A stretch of DNA of 64,000 bases from assembly GCF_003967535.1 (NCBI RefSeq), contig NZ_BIFR01000001.1, forward strand, positions 2,479,001 to 2,543,000. Direction: 5' to 3'. A program made the position numbers and the translations under genes. A model generated the notes under the pieces. The model was given only the letters and a program-made list of their open reading frames with translations. It searched no databases and was not told the DNA's origin. The stretch is from Tengunoibacter tsumagoiensis (GTDB taxonomy: Bacteria > Chloroflexota > Ktedonobacteria > Ktedonobacterales > Ktedonobacteraceae). Positions within the stretch are counted from its first letter, which is position 1. Each line of letters opens with the position of its first letter. Below are positions 25,853 to 33,545 of the stretch, one piece after another.

Positions 25853-26212
25853 TTAAGATGCTGCAAGAAAGCGATACGTTAGATTGATGTAGGAACGAAG
25901 GACAATGAAATCAACAAGGAAATTAGATGATCCCTGTGTCGGCAATAACATCCATTGACCAGCGACATATTCAGCCATAAGCGATGCATTGCTGTCGTAT
26001 GCCTCAGGAGGAAGGCCCACATGCTGACCAGGAGCAACGCCTAAATCAGAAAGCACTTGAAAGCCTTGCATGAGACGATTATCTGCTGTCGAAATCTCAT
26101 CAAAAGAAGCAGACAAACGCACTTCTGAAGCATCAGCAAGGCCAAGACACGTTTGACGAAGAAGCTGAGTACGATCATCACAATAAAAATCATTTGCTGT
26201 TAAATGAGCCAT
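25853..26212 (-). CDS. Hypothetical protein (119 aa)
   Basis: A 119-residue soluble protein of mixed structure, near the promoter end of the element's minus-strand run. No domain or motif is recognised. Uninterrupted frame and position are the support. Confidence 0.55.
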   Translation of the reverse strand: MAHLTANDFYCDDRTQLLRQTCLGLADASEVRLSASFDEISTADNRLMQGFQVLSDLGVAPGQHVGLPPEAYDSNASLMAEYVAGQWMLLPTQGSSNFLVDFIVLRSYINLTYRFLAAS

Positions 26213-26280
26213 AGCTCTATCAATCCTTCTTCTGATGAGGAGAGAGCTGGACGCATCATCTCCTCAGCCAACACAACCAG

Positions 26281-26391
26281 CTAAAGGGACACACCAAAAA
26301 TCTGATGAAGAAATGGGATGATCTGGGGCCAATCCAGGTACAACAGCATGCTAGCAAGCGCGAGAAGAGCAGGGATGAAAAGCTTTTTCAT
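26281..26391 (-). CDS. Tiny membrane protein (36 aa)
   Basis: A 36-codon frame from ATG 26391 to TAG 26281, with GGAACGG 7 bases upstream. After MKK it is one hydrophobic helix of about 16 residues, then a polar turn and a second short hydrophobic stretch. It resembles a signal-anchor peptide. Role unknown. Confidence 0.45.
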   Translation of the reverse strand: MKKLFIPALLALASMLLYLDWPQIIPFLHQIFGVSL

Positions 26392-26449
26392 AGAAACACC
26401 GTTCCTTTCTTTCTGGTAGATAATCAATACCAAAGAGGTAGCGAAAACC

Positions 26450-26602
26450 TTAAATGCTTTTTAAGGGGCTCTGTCCAAACCACAATTTAATTTGAAAACT
26501 TGTGCCATCAACCATTGCTTTTGCAAACCGTGTTGGCATACGAACACGCCAAAGCTCAATAATCAAACCATCTGAATAATAAATGCGCCAGCAGCGAAGC
26601 AT
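26450..26602 (-). CDS. Small hypothetical protein (50 aa), first gene of the element operon
   Basis: A 50-codon frame from ATG 26602 to TAA 26450. A strong ribosome site AAGGAAGGAG lies 5-14 bases upstream, which is the best support. The product is basic with mixed strands. It is the first gene after the minus-strand promoter at 26811-26839, with a leader of about 200 bases. Confidence 0.55.
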   Translation of the reverse strand: MLRCWRIYYSDGLIIELWRVRMPTRFAKAMVDGTSFQIKLWFGQSPLKSI

Positions 26603-26783
26603 TCAGATCTCCTTCCTTGACTCGTGCGTGTCCCCTATGGCTTAATAACCGTGAGGATAACGCTTAGTTATGTGCCAACGTAACCATCTGCTAAGTTCTC
26701 AAACATTGCCGCAAGCGTGGACCAGACGTGAGCGGCTTTTATTTGCCTTAGCGTTCCAAATTGCATTAGTTAGATTACAATCA

Positions 26784-26805
26784 TTACAAATCTTACTAAG
26801 CTTCA
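26784..26805. promoter_or_regulatory. Operator candidate 1 (22-bp repeat)
   Basis: A 22-base sequence starting TTACAAATCTT matches 26850-26871 at about 20 of 22 bases in the same orientation. This copy lies at the expected start of transcription of the minus-strand promoter, so a protein bound here could block the 22-gene run. Confidence 0.55.
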
Positions 26806-26810
26806 TAAGT

Positions 26811-26839
26811 ATGATAACACCCAATCAGAGAAAAGTCAA
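26811..26839 (-). promoter_or_regulatory. Promoter of the element's minus-strand operon
   Basis: Read on the minus strand: -35 TTGACT (26839-26834), 17-base spacer, -10 TATCAT (26816-26811). Both boxes are close to the housekeeping consensus with ideal spacing, pointing at the gene run ending with the integrase. Confidence 0.6.
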
Positions 26840-26849
26840 GGGTGTAATC

Positions 26850-26871
26850 TTACAAATCTTGCTAATCTTCA
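26850..26871. promoter_or_regulatory. Operator candidate 2 (22-bp repeat)
   Basis: Second copy of the 22-base repeat. It covers the -35 box of the plus-strand promoter, so binding should repress the HTH-GNAT gene. The two copies lie 66 bp apart, start to start. Confidence 0.55.
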
Positions 26872-26887
26872 CAGGAAGGATTATAAT
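26859..26887 (+). promoter_or_regulatory. Promoter of the HTH-GNAT regulator gene
   Basis: -35 TTGCTA (26859-26864), 17-base spacer, -10 TATAAT (26882-26887). It faces away from the minus-strand promoter at 26811-26839 and drives the gene at 26936. Confidence 0.6.
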
Positions 26888-26935
26888 TGAATGGTACAAG
26901 ACAAACGAGCTAAATAAAACTGGGAGGGAAACAAA

Positions 26936-27781
26936 ATGCCAAGAATGCAAGCACCAAAGGGATACTATACAGCAACAGAAGTCAAAGAGATCCTTAATAT
27001 TAGCGATTCAATGGTTAGACGGTATGTACAAAAAGGAAAAATCACTTATTCAACTCCTCCAGAGAGGAAACAGGGTTTCTACTTAAAGAAAGATGTCGAT
27101 AATCTTTATAATGAGTTAGAGGCATTCCTCAATCTTGAAGAAGAGATAGAACCTACTAGTTTTACAGTTGCCAGCTCTGAAGATATCCCTGGATGTATTG
27201 CACTTAACAGAGAATTATTCACTGCCAAAGTAGACACGGATGATGCTACACTCATTCGAAAATGGACGAACTGGATACAGAAAAATCCTGAAGTTGTCCA
27301 TATACTGAAAACCAATAACGAAATTCTAGGTATAGCTACCGTTATACCATTCCGGCCAGGGTCCACAAAATACGAGAAAGTTATACATGATGATACTTCT
27401 ATATTACTAGGAGATGTAGACATTAATGAGGATGATATAGAGAAATACGCAGCTAGAAATACTGTACAACTTTATATAGCAGAAATTGGCATCAAACCCA
27501 GTTTAGAAAAAGACTTACGACGCCGGTATGGAGCAAAGCTCATCTCTAGCTTTATGGATACAGTTGTTGATCTTGGAAAAAGAGGAATTATTATCGACAG
27601 TATGACATCAGTTGGAGCAACAAGGAGCGGAATCAAACTACTGCAACACTTTGGATTCAGCGAAATTGTCTTTCCACGTTCAGATACTAGAATGTTTGCA
27701 ATTGACATGAAACAATCTGGAGCACCACTGATCCAAGCATACCGAGAAGCTTTAGAAAATTTCAACAAGCAATCTCAGTAA
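26936..27781 (+). CDS. HTH-GNAT fusion protein, probable element regulator
   Basis: A 281-residue protein. Residues about 5-58 form a MerR/excisionase-type HTH (GYYTATEVKEILNISDSMVRRYVQKG). From about residue 78 the sequence reads as a GNAT acetyltransferase fold, with the strands around VVHILKTNNEILGIATVIPF and a long helix after it (RRRYGAKLISSFMDTVVDL). GGGAGGG precedes the ATG by 7 bases. It is divergent from the element's main run, with two repeated operator candidates between the promoters. An acetyl-CoA-dependent or peptide-sensing regulator deciding between quiescence and replication is the best guess (inference). The HTH call is firmer than the GNAT call. Confidence 0.7.
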   Translation: MPRMQAPKGYYTATEVKEILNISDSMVRRYVQKGKITYSTPPERKQGFYLKKDVDNLYNELEAFLNLEEEIEPTSFTVASSEDIPGCIALNRELFTAKVDTDDATLIRKWTNWIQKNPEVVHILKTNNEILGIATVIPFRPGSTKYEKVIHDDTSILLGDVDINEDDIEKYAARNTVQLYIAEIGIKPSLEKDLRRRYGAKLISSFMDTVVDLGKRGIIIDSMTSVGATRSGIKLLQHFGFSEIVFPRSDTRMFAIDMKQSGAPLIQAYREALENFNKQSQ

Positions 27782-27877
27782 TCACAACAACAAAAAAAGG
27801 GTTTAACAAAAAACTTACGTAAAAATCGACGCCTAGATGTTATACTAGAACCATCAATCAGGAAGGGAGACGAAACC

Positions 27878-28273
27878 ATGCCAACGTTTGAGGAACGATT
27901 ACAAGCACTCGAACAGGAACATACCCAGCTTGAACAAGAGCATACCCAACTCAAGAAAACGATTGAGTTGCAAACTATTGCAATTGGAGCACTTGTTAAC
28001 AAAGCAACTCTTGAGAGGCTCAATGAAAAGTATGACCGATTGTTTGAAACACTTACCAATCATGATCAATTTACCAATACACAACTGGCAGAACTAAGAA
28101 CAGACTTAATTGGAGAAGATGGTAAAATTGTTGGACTGCAAACCGAAACCCGCCAGCGTTTTGACAGGATGGAATCGAATATCGCAACAAACCATCAAGA
28201 ACACAATATACGTTTCACCAATATAGAAACTGTTCTTACTCAGATCTTAAAGCGTCTTCCAGAAAAACCATAA
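27878..28273 (+). CDS. Coiled-coil protein (131 aa)
   Basis: A 131-residue protein with GGAAGGGAG 8-16 bases upstream of ATG 27878. Residues about 6-45 are a strong coiled coil with an internal repeat (EQEHTQLEQEHTQL), and heptad-like helices continue to the end. It would form a rod or oligomer. It lies 96 bp after the regulator gene on the same strand. The gene ends before a hairpin terminator and the right arm site. Function unknown. Confidence 0.65.
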   Translation: MPTFEERLQALEQEHTQLEQEHTQLKKTIELQTIAIGALVNKATLERLNEKYDRLFETLTNHDQFTNTQLAELRTDLIGEDGKIVGLQTETRQRFDRMESNIATNHQEHNIRFTNIETVLTQILKRLPEKP

Positions 28274-28286
28274 TTACGCTTCCTCA

Positions 28287-28317
28287 AAACACCCTAGCTG
28301 CTCAGGTTAAGGTGTTT
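28287..28317 (+). terminator. Rho-independent terminator after the coiled-coil gene
   Basis: AAACACC (28287-28293) pairs with GGTGTTT (28311-28317), and T residues continue to 28321. It ends plus-strand transcription inside the element. Confidence 0.7.
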
Positions 28318-28335
28318 TTTTATGCTCAAATAGAT

Positions 28336-28360
28336 AAGGTGTCAATTGAGGTGTCAAAAA
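28336..28360 (+). promoter_or_regulatory. Right arm-type integrase site pair
   Basis: AAGGTGTCA, four bases (ATTG), then AGGTGTCAAAAA. It matches the left site at 15919-15943 in all but two bases and in orientation. Confidence 0.6.
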
Positions 28361-28447
28361 CAAAGCTAAAAACACCTATTGCCAATTTCTCAATGACTTT
28401 TATGAATCTCTGGGGATTGCGAGCGTACATGTGCAAAGAGTTAACTG

Positions 28448-28502
28448 TACCCGATTATCTTTGACACAACGTCATTTCTCATGAACGCATATAGAGGGTA
28501 TA
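28448..28502 (+). repeat. Right attachment site (att), 55-bp direct repeat
   Basis: Second perfect copy of the 55-bp repeat, ending 35 bp before the MarR-like start codon. The host junction beyond it contains the gene's ribosome site, so the target was the intergenic region upstream of that regulator. Confidence 0.88.
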
Positions 28503-28537
28503 TGCAAAGAGAATTCAATGTGTAGGAGATAAAGCGT

Positions 28538-28804
28538 ATGGCTATGATGCGTCGCATGTCTGCCAATATTACATCTCGTCAACTGGAAGTTCTGGCATTT
28601 CTGGCACGACGCGAACATTGGTTAGTGGGTGAAATTGCATCTGCTCTTGGCGTCAGTTCTGCTGCTGCAACCAAAGCAATTGCACGTCTGGAACGTAAAG
28701 GATTAGTGACACGTTCTGTGGATATGATGGACCGGCGCTGCGTGAATGTACGTATTACGCGTGCAGGTTCAGAAGCTGTCAGACAGATTGCTAAACCGGT
28801 GTAA
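28538..28804 (+). CDS. Short MarR-family regulator
   Basis: An 88-residue winged helix-turn-helix protein. It shows LVGEIASALGVSSAAATKAIARLERKGLV as helix-turn-helix and the wing MDRRCVNVRITRAG. MarR proteins are normally about 140 residues with dimerisation helices at both ends; here the outer helices are nearly absent, so it may bind DNA differently or be truncated. TAGGAG lies 8-13 bases upstream. The gene follows the right att repeat, so the element may alter its promoter. Confidence 0.75.
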   Translation: MAMMRRMSANITSRQLEVLAFLARREHWLVGEIASALGVSSAAATKAIARLERKGLVTRSVDMMDRRCVNVRITRAGSEAVRQIAKPV

Positions 28805-28892
28805 CAATCTTCTTCTTCATTTTTAGACTGATTAAGGAAATCTTTAGTACTCATGCGTGAGGGGTGGCAGGGCGGAAGGGACTTCGTGAAGC

Positions 28893-29558
28893 TTAAGATG
28901 CTTCACTTTTTACATAGCCTCTATCCTTCGCGTACTGCCACAAAGATCTCTGCAACTGCCGCCGAGCCCGCGATATGCGACTCATCACGGTACCAATCGG
29001 AATCTGTAATGCCTCAGCGATCTCCTTATAGGAGAGTCCTTCGATATCGGCCAGGATGATTGCCATACGAAAATTGGGAGGGAGATCGTTGAGAGCCTTA
29101 TACACATCCTCGTCTAGATAGCGACTTAATACTTCCTCTTCCGCGCCCTGTGAAAGCTCCTGCCCGTTGAGATCTCGTACCTGATTATACAGATAAAACT
29201 CTTCGCCATCCGGTAATGAGACCGCGTTGGGATGAGTTGATTGTTTGCGATAGCGATTAATTGCCGATGTATTCAAGATACGGAAGAGCCAGGCGCGTAG
29301 ATTTGTGCCAGGCTGGTAAGAATGTGAGAAACGGAAGGCTTTAAGCATCGTTTCTTGCACAAGATCCTCGGCCTCTTGAGGATTATTTGTCAGGCGTAAA
29401 GCTGTACGATAGAGGCTATCGAGCTGTGCGAGAACGCCAGCCTCAAAATCCTCATCGGGTAGGGGGGTGGATTGCGTCGCCTGGTTATCAGTCGTCGTAC
29501 CTTCTGGTAGACTGGTCTCTTCGTTCTGTATGACTTCAAATAGTGGCTGGTCCTGCAT
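28893..29558 (-). CDS. ECF-type RNA polymerase sigma factor
   Basis: A 221-residue sigma-70-family protein. After a 38-residue acidic leader, region 2 is seen in LYRTALRLTNNPQEAEDLVQ with ETMLKAF and RAWLFRILN, and region 4 in ALNDLPPNFRMAIILADIEGLSYKEIAEAL with GTVMSRISRARRQL. It resembles the group that answers thiol or oxidative stress with a zinc anti-sigma partner (SigR/SigH type). The divergent gene at 29792 encodes such a zinc anti-sigma factor, which fits. The stress signal is inferred from the family. Confidence 0.9.
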   Translation of the reverse strand: MQDQPLFEVIQNEETSLPEGTTTDNQATQSTPLPDEDFEAGVLAQLDSLYRTALRLTNNPQEAEDLVQETMLKAFRFSHSYQPGTNLRAWLFRILNTSAINRYRKQSTHPNAVSLPDGEEFYLYNQVRDLNGQELSQGAEEEVLSRYLDEDVYKALNDLPPNFRMAIILADIEGLSYKEIAEALQIPIGTVMSRISRARRQLQRSLWQYAKDRGYVKSEAS

Positions 29559-29791
29559 TCAAAGCTCCTCTAACACGGGCCTCTTCTGAGAAGGCCTCCC
29601 ATGACTTTCTTTTTGAAAGTATACAATAGTATAGCGCACTGGCCTGGGGAATGAAAGCCCCTCCGCGATTTGTTAAAATGAACAGATAGCGTGACGAGTT
29701 CGTCTCTGGCAGTCAAGGCGGCTGTCGCTGGGAGAACGTAAGATGGTATCTCCTGGAATGGAGCGCTAGTTTGTAGTAGGAGAAGGTATCT

Positions 29792-30094
29792 ATGGAATGT
29801 CTGGATTGTGTTGCAGCGACAGCACGGCTTCATCTCTATATTGATCGCGAGTTAAGTGATGAAGAGGTCATTATTGTACAACAGCACTTAGAGAGCTGTC
29901 CTCACTGTGAGTGTCGCTTTCATTTTGACTCGCATGTAAAGAAACTCATCCATGATCGCTGTACGATCGTGCATGCTCCAGCACACCTTCGCGAAGCTGT
30001 AATGAACCTGGCGCGTGGAGAGCGTGTAAAGATTGATCCAGCCCTTGCAAAAGAGGTCCATCAATCGCTGAGCGCAGATCTTGAAGGTTGCTAA
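29792..30094 (+). CDS. Zinc-binding anti-sigma factor
   Basis: A 100-residue protein of the ZAS class. It has HLYIDRELSDEE and then the zinc motif HLESCPHC (H-x3-C-x2-C, about residues 33-40), with more Cys at 3, 6 and 42. Such proteins hold their sigma factor until oxidation of the Cys releases zinc. It has TAGGAGAAGG upstream of ATG 29792 and is divergent from the sigma gene, with 233 bp between. RsrA is the best-known relative. No membrane helix, so it is cytosolic. Confidence 0.85.
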   Translation: MECLDCVAATARLHLYIDRELSDEEVIIVQQHLESCPHCECRFHFDSHVKKLIHDRCTIVHAPAHLREAVMNLARGERVKIDPALAKEVHQSLSADLEGC

Positions 30095-30105
30095 TCAAAG
30101 AAAGC

Positions 30106-30927
30106 TTAGCTAAGACCTGACAGATGGAGAAGCCACATTTTCCCCTGTGCTAGCAGGAGAAGTTCTCCTATGGCGCAGCCGATCGCCAATCCTACAAAGG
30201 GAAAGAGTTCCCGATAAGCGACAAACTGTTGTTCGCGTCGGCACACGGTCAGCAGCAGCAATAGATTGAAGCAGCCCATTGTAAGGATCAGGCCCAGACT
30301 ACTAAAGATGGCAATAGGATAGAGGATCACGCTATTTTGCGCACAGATGGCAAAAAAGCAGAGTAGCAGCGCAGGCAAGAACAGGCAGAGGTGGGACCAG
30401 GAAGAGATGCTGCGCTGCTCGTGGAGATCGCACCAGAGAAACTGATTCAGAATAGGAAGGCTCAAACTGCCCAGTGCTAATCCAGCCAGCAGACCAGTTG
30501 CCAGGCGAAACGGGTTCTGTGGTTGATACAAGTGAATGAGGCCAAGATCGAGCAAGAAGGAATTTGTGCCATCAACGGCCATCATCAGGACTCCGAGCAA
30601 TAATACCACCAGAATGGGACGAGGAGGCAATAATTGGGCCCGTCCATGTCCACTTGCATAAAGTATAAGACCACTGAGAAATGCTCCCAGATAGATCCCT
30701 GTATTGCGTGCGCAGAGAGGGAGCCGTTCACCTCCAGGATAAAATGAATGTGTCAAGATCTGGGCACAGATGCCACTATCCAGCCAGCGCAGCGCGTTGA
30801 GCAATGAGCTTTCATGCGACCAGACGAGCAGACCAGCCAGCACCAGATAGACCCCCATAGTCGAGAGTAAGAGCCAGCGTGGAGCTTTGAGATATCGTTG
30901 TGAGCCAGCCGAACGTGACATCCACAT
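30106..30927 (-). CDS. DUF2085-like integral membrane protein
   Basis: A 273-residue protein with about seven hydrophobic helices. The segment ERLPLCARNTGIYLGAFLSG matches the C-x-R-x3-IY-G signature of DUF2085 membrane proteins. It lies 16 bp downstream of ccdA on the same strand, so they are probably one operon. The function of the family is not known to me. Confidence 0.7.
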   Translation of the reverse strand: MWMSRSAGSQRYLKAPRWLLLSTMGVYLVLAGLLVWSHESSLLNALRWLDSGICAQILTHSFYPGGERLPLCARNTGIYLGAFLSGLILYASGHGRAQLLPPRPILVVLLLGVLMMAVDGTNSFLLDLGLIHLYQPQNPFRLATGLLAGLALGSLSLPILNQFLWCDLHEQRSISSWSHLCLFLPALLLCFFAICAQNSVILYPIAIFSSLGLILTMGCFNLLLLLTVCRREQQFVAYRELFPFVGLAIGCAIGELLLLAQGKMWLLHLSGLS

Positions 30928-30943
30928 ACTACTTTATCCTCTC

Positions 30944-31666
30944 TTAGAGGGCTAATCCCAGGCCAAAGTAAGCATTGAAATAGCTAAAGAGATTGAAAAA
31001 GATCACCACTCCTACGATCATCATCAGCACGCCAGTCCCAATCTGAATAGCTCCTAAGAAGGGTTTTAACCGTTTGAGTGCAAGGCTTAGACCAGTCAGG
31101 CCCAGCCCAAGCAAGAGAAATGGTACCCCTAATCCAAGGGCATAAGCGAGCAGGAGCAAGACACCTTGCTGTAACGTGGTACTACTGCCAGCCAGAATAA
31201 GAATCGAGCTCAAAATGGGGCCAATACAGGGAGTCCAGGCAATCGCAAAGATGATGCCCGTGAGAAGCGAGGCTAGATAGCCAGGGCGAGTTGAGCGGAA
31301 TGAGAAGCGCTTCTGTTGCTCCAGGAATGAGAGTTTTAGGATCCCTGTCAGGTAGAGTCCAGCCAGGAGAAGGACGATCCCCCCAATCTGCCGCAGAAGA
31401 TGGAGATGACTTGACAGGAGTCCTCCCAGAGTGCTTGCTGTAGCTCCCAGGGCTACAAAGGTCAGAGTGAAGCCGCTTACAAATGTTAGAGCATGAAGGA
31501 ATGTGATTAAGCGTGCCGTTAAGGTCTGTTGCTGACCGCTCTGATAGACACTCTGCCCCACTAATTGAATAAGATAGATAGGGACTAGAGGTAAGACGCA
31601 TGGAGAGAGAAACGAGGCCAGGCCCGCGAGAAAGGCCAGACCGAGACTGATATCTGTTGGATTCAT
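30944..31666 (-). CDS. ccdA: Cytochrome c biogenesis protein CcdA
   Basis: A 240-residue membrane protein with six helices. Family motifs are present: LSPCVLPLVPIYL near residue 20 and FAIAWTPCIGP near residue 140, each with one of the two redox Cys. CcdA passes electrons from cytosolic thioredoxin across the membrane to extracytoplasmic thiol proteins, for heme attachment to cytochromes c. No ResB or ResA gene is nearby. The downstream DUF2085 gene is probably co-transcribed. Confidence 0.93.
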   Translation of the reverse strand: MNPTDISLGLAFLAGLASFLSPCVLPLVPIYLIQLVGQSVYQSGQQQTLTARLITFLHALTFVSGFTLTFVALGATASTLGGLLSSHLHLLRQIGGIVLLLAGLYLTGILKLSFLEQQKRFSFRSTRPGYLASLLTGIIFAIAWTPCIGPILSSILILAGSSTTLQQGVLLLLAYALGLGVPFLLLGLGLTGLSLALKRLKPFLGAIQIGTGVLMMIVGVVIFFNLFSYFNAYFGLGLAL

Positions 31667-31744
31667 AAAAAATGCCTGCTCCTACCGACTTTGAGATGCG
31701 ATCGCCCTCATATTATAGCAGAAGCTCGCAAGGCGAAGCAGACA

Positions 31745-33418
31745 TTATCCAGAGTACGATTGAGGAAGCCACCGATTAAGAAGCGCCTGAGCCTCCAAGC
31801 CCAATGCTGCGACTGATTGATCGGCGTCATGTTGGATCAGAGCAAGTTCCTGAAGGGCAGCTACTACGATGGTATCCTCAGGCGAGGCGAGTTGCTCCAA
31901 CGCAAGCAGAGCTGTACGAGCAACATTTTTATCTACATCGAGCAAGCTGAGTAATAAGGCTGGAAGTGCCCATCGTGCTTCCAGTTGACGGCAGATATAG
32001 GCAGCGCAGGCTCGAACCCCACTATCTGCGTCATAGAGCAGGATAGACTCAATCAGGGCCTCTAGACCAGGCAACGTACTGACTGGCTGATACAAAAGAG
32101 GTAGCATCTCCAGGATTCGTTGGCGTATCCAGGCGCTCGCATCGTGGAGGAGTAAGAACACTACCCCTGTCTTCGTTAGGCCGAGGCTAAGATCCTGCCA
32201 GGCCTGCTTCTGGCGTCGTTTCCGTGCCTGCCAGAGCAGAGAGGCCAGCGTATCGAGCGCCGTCACACGTCCTTCTTCCTGCGCCAATTTGATCGTTCCA
32301 ATGAGCCAGCGAAGCACATTTTCCCGTAATGGAGCACGAAGTACGCCATGGAGAAAGCGCAGACATTCAATTGCCTCGAGATAAGCTGGATGTTCTCTTG
32401 TAATTACAACAGTCCCTAAAACAGCAGCAACATATTCTCCTCCGCAAGCGGCCAGAGTATAACAGGCCTGTCGGCGTACGACAGGAGACTGAGCTTTTAG
32501 AAAGGGTAAGAAACGAGCAGGTAGTGCGAGATGGCGAATAAGTTGGCGGAACGTCTGCCGTTTAGCCAGCTCCTCAAAGGCCACCAGAACCATTGCTTGC
32601 CCCTGTTCTTCAGGAGTGACAAGCAGATCAGCAAGGCGAGGTAAGAGGGCTGGTGTCGCCACGAGATGGAGGGCATAGGCAGCCTGGAGGGCCAGTTCGG
32701 GATCAGGATCAAAGAGTAAGTGGAGCAATTGTGTGGTCGCTTGCTCACGTTTATTGGCCACTAATTGTACTGGTAATTCAGTCGAAAGAATGAACAGTGC
32801 CGCCTTGCGAATATCGATTGGAACCGCCTCATATAAAAATGTCAGAAGGATTTCAAGTCCAGACTGTTCATGATTGAGGAGCAGAGCATAGGAGCAAGTA
32901 AGACGAACAGGATAGCTCTCTTCGGTCGTTTGATGAGTTCGCAGCGTTTGTAGAGAGTCAGCGTGAAGAAAGACCTTGCTGGAACGTGTCGCCAGGGCAA
33001 GAGCCGCCGCATAACGAACCGTCTGCCAGGGAGCAGCCAGGCCCTGGCAGAGGAGTTGTTCGTAGTTGGAATGCGGAACATGGGATGTAGCCTCTATAAT
33101 GCTTGCCCAGAGGACGGGTCCTGGTGGTTGTGTCAAGGAAGAAGATGTCAGGAGATCCTCCAGAGAGAGATGAGCCTGTTGGCTGAGATGGAGGAGGAGC
33201 TTGCTCGTATGTTCATATTGTGGCGGCCACCAGGGCCAGGCAGGCGTTGTGATCTCGGGATACGAGGTAAATGCGTTGAGGACGATCGGGAGGATATCAG
33301 GACCGTAGCGAATCAGGCGACGGGTTGCACGCACACGCAACGCATACTCCGTTTCGGGGCCGAGTAACAGGGTGAGTGCAGCCTGAACATTTTCTCGTCG
33401 AGCCTGTCGCACAACCAC
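31745..33418 (-). CDS. HEAT-repeat protein
   Basis: A protein of 557 residues built of helical repeats (HEAT type), for example ALQAAYALHLVATPALLPRLADLL and KNVARTALLALEQLASPEDT. It should form a curved solenoid for protein binding. I chose GTG 33418, with AAAGGAG 5 bases upstream; ATG 33484 in the same frame would add 22 residues that do not look folded and has no ribosome site. It lies between the kinase gene and ccdA on the minus strand. No catalytic motif is seen. Confidence 0.75.
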   Translation of the reverse strand: MVVRQARRENVQAALTLLLGPETEYALRVRATRRLIRYGPDILPIVLNAFTSYPEITTPAWPWWPPQYEHTSKLLLHLSQQAHLSLEDLLTSSSLTQPPGPVLWASIIEATSHVPHSNYEQLLCQGLAAPWQTVRYAAALALATRSSKVFLHADSLQTLRTHQTTEESYPVRLTCSYALLLNHEQSGLEILLTFLYEAVPIDIRKAALFILSTELPVQLVANKREQATTQLLHLLFDPDPELALQAAYALHLVATPALLPRLADLLVTPEEQGQAMVLVAFEELAKRQTFRQLIRHLALPARFLPFLKAQSPVVRRQACYTLAACGGEYVAAVLGTVVITREHPAYLEAIECLRFLHGVLRAPLRENVLRWLIGTIKLAQEEGRVTALDTLASLLWQARKRRQKQAWQDLSLGLTKTGVVFLLLHDASAWIRQRILEMLPLLYQPVSTLPGLEALIESILLYDADSGVRACAAYICRQLEARWALPALLLSLLDVDKNVARTALLALEQLASPEDTIVVAALQELALIQHDADQSVAALGLEAQALLNRWLPQSYSG

Positions 33419-33545
33419 ACCACTCCTTTCACCCACGATACCAGCATCAAATGAAGAGCAAGGTAAATGATTTACTCCTCCCATCTCTGTATATGAGAGC
33501 AGAGAAACGCTCTCTTTTTGTTATACCTTGCTCATCCAAACCCGG

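Larger units (their letters stand above)
15742..28502. mobile_element. 12.7-kb integrated plasmid-like element
   Basis: A 55-bp sequence occurs perfectly at 15742-15796 and 28448-28502 in the same orientation. A tyrosine integrase and an excisionase-like gene lie just inside the left repeat. Arm-type repeats lie just inside both ends. The cargo has replication genes (Rep_trans-like initiator, AEP-type primase), many small unknown genes in one minus-strand run, and a divergent HTH regulator. The excised circle would be 12,706 bp. No relaxase of a known family, FtsK/TraB ATPase, type IV secretion gene, capsid or terminase is recognised. It could be a minimal integrative plasmid, a mobilisable element or a phage satellite. 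The boundaries follow directly from the repeat; the class is open. Confidence 0.88.

Noticed and set aside
26670..27086. Plus-strand 138-codon frame as a gene
   Set aside because: It covers both promoters and operator repeats and overlaps the HTH-GNAT gene in another frame.
15742..28502. Complete conjugative element (ICE) or prophage
   Set aside because: No secretion ATPase, coupling protein, capsid, portal, tail or terminase gene is recognisable; kept as an integrative element of open class.
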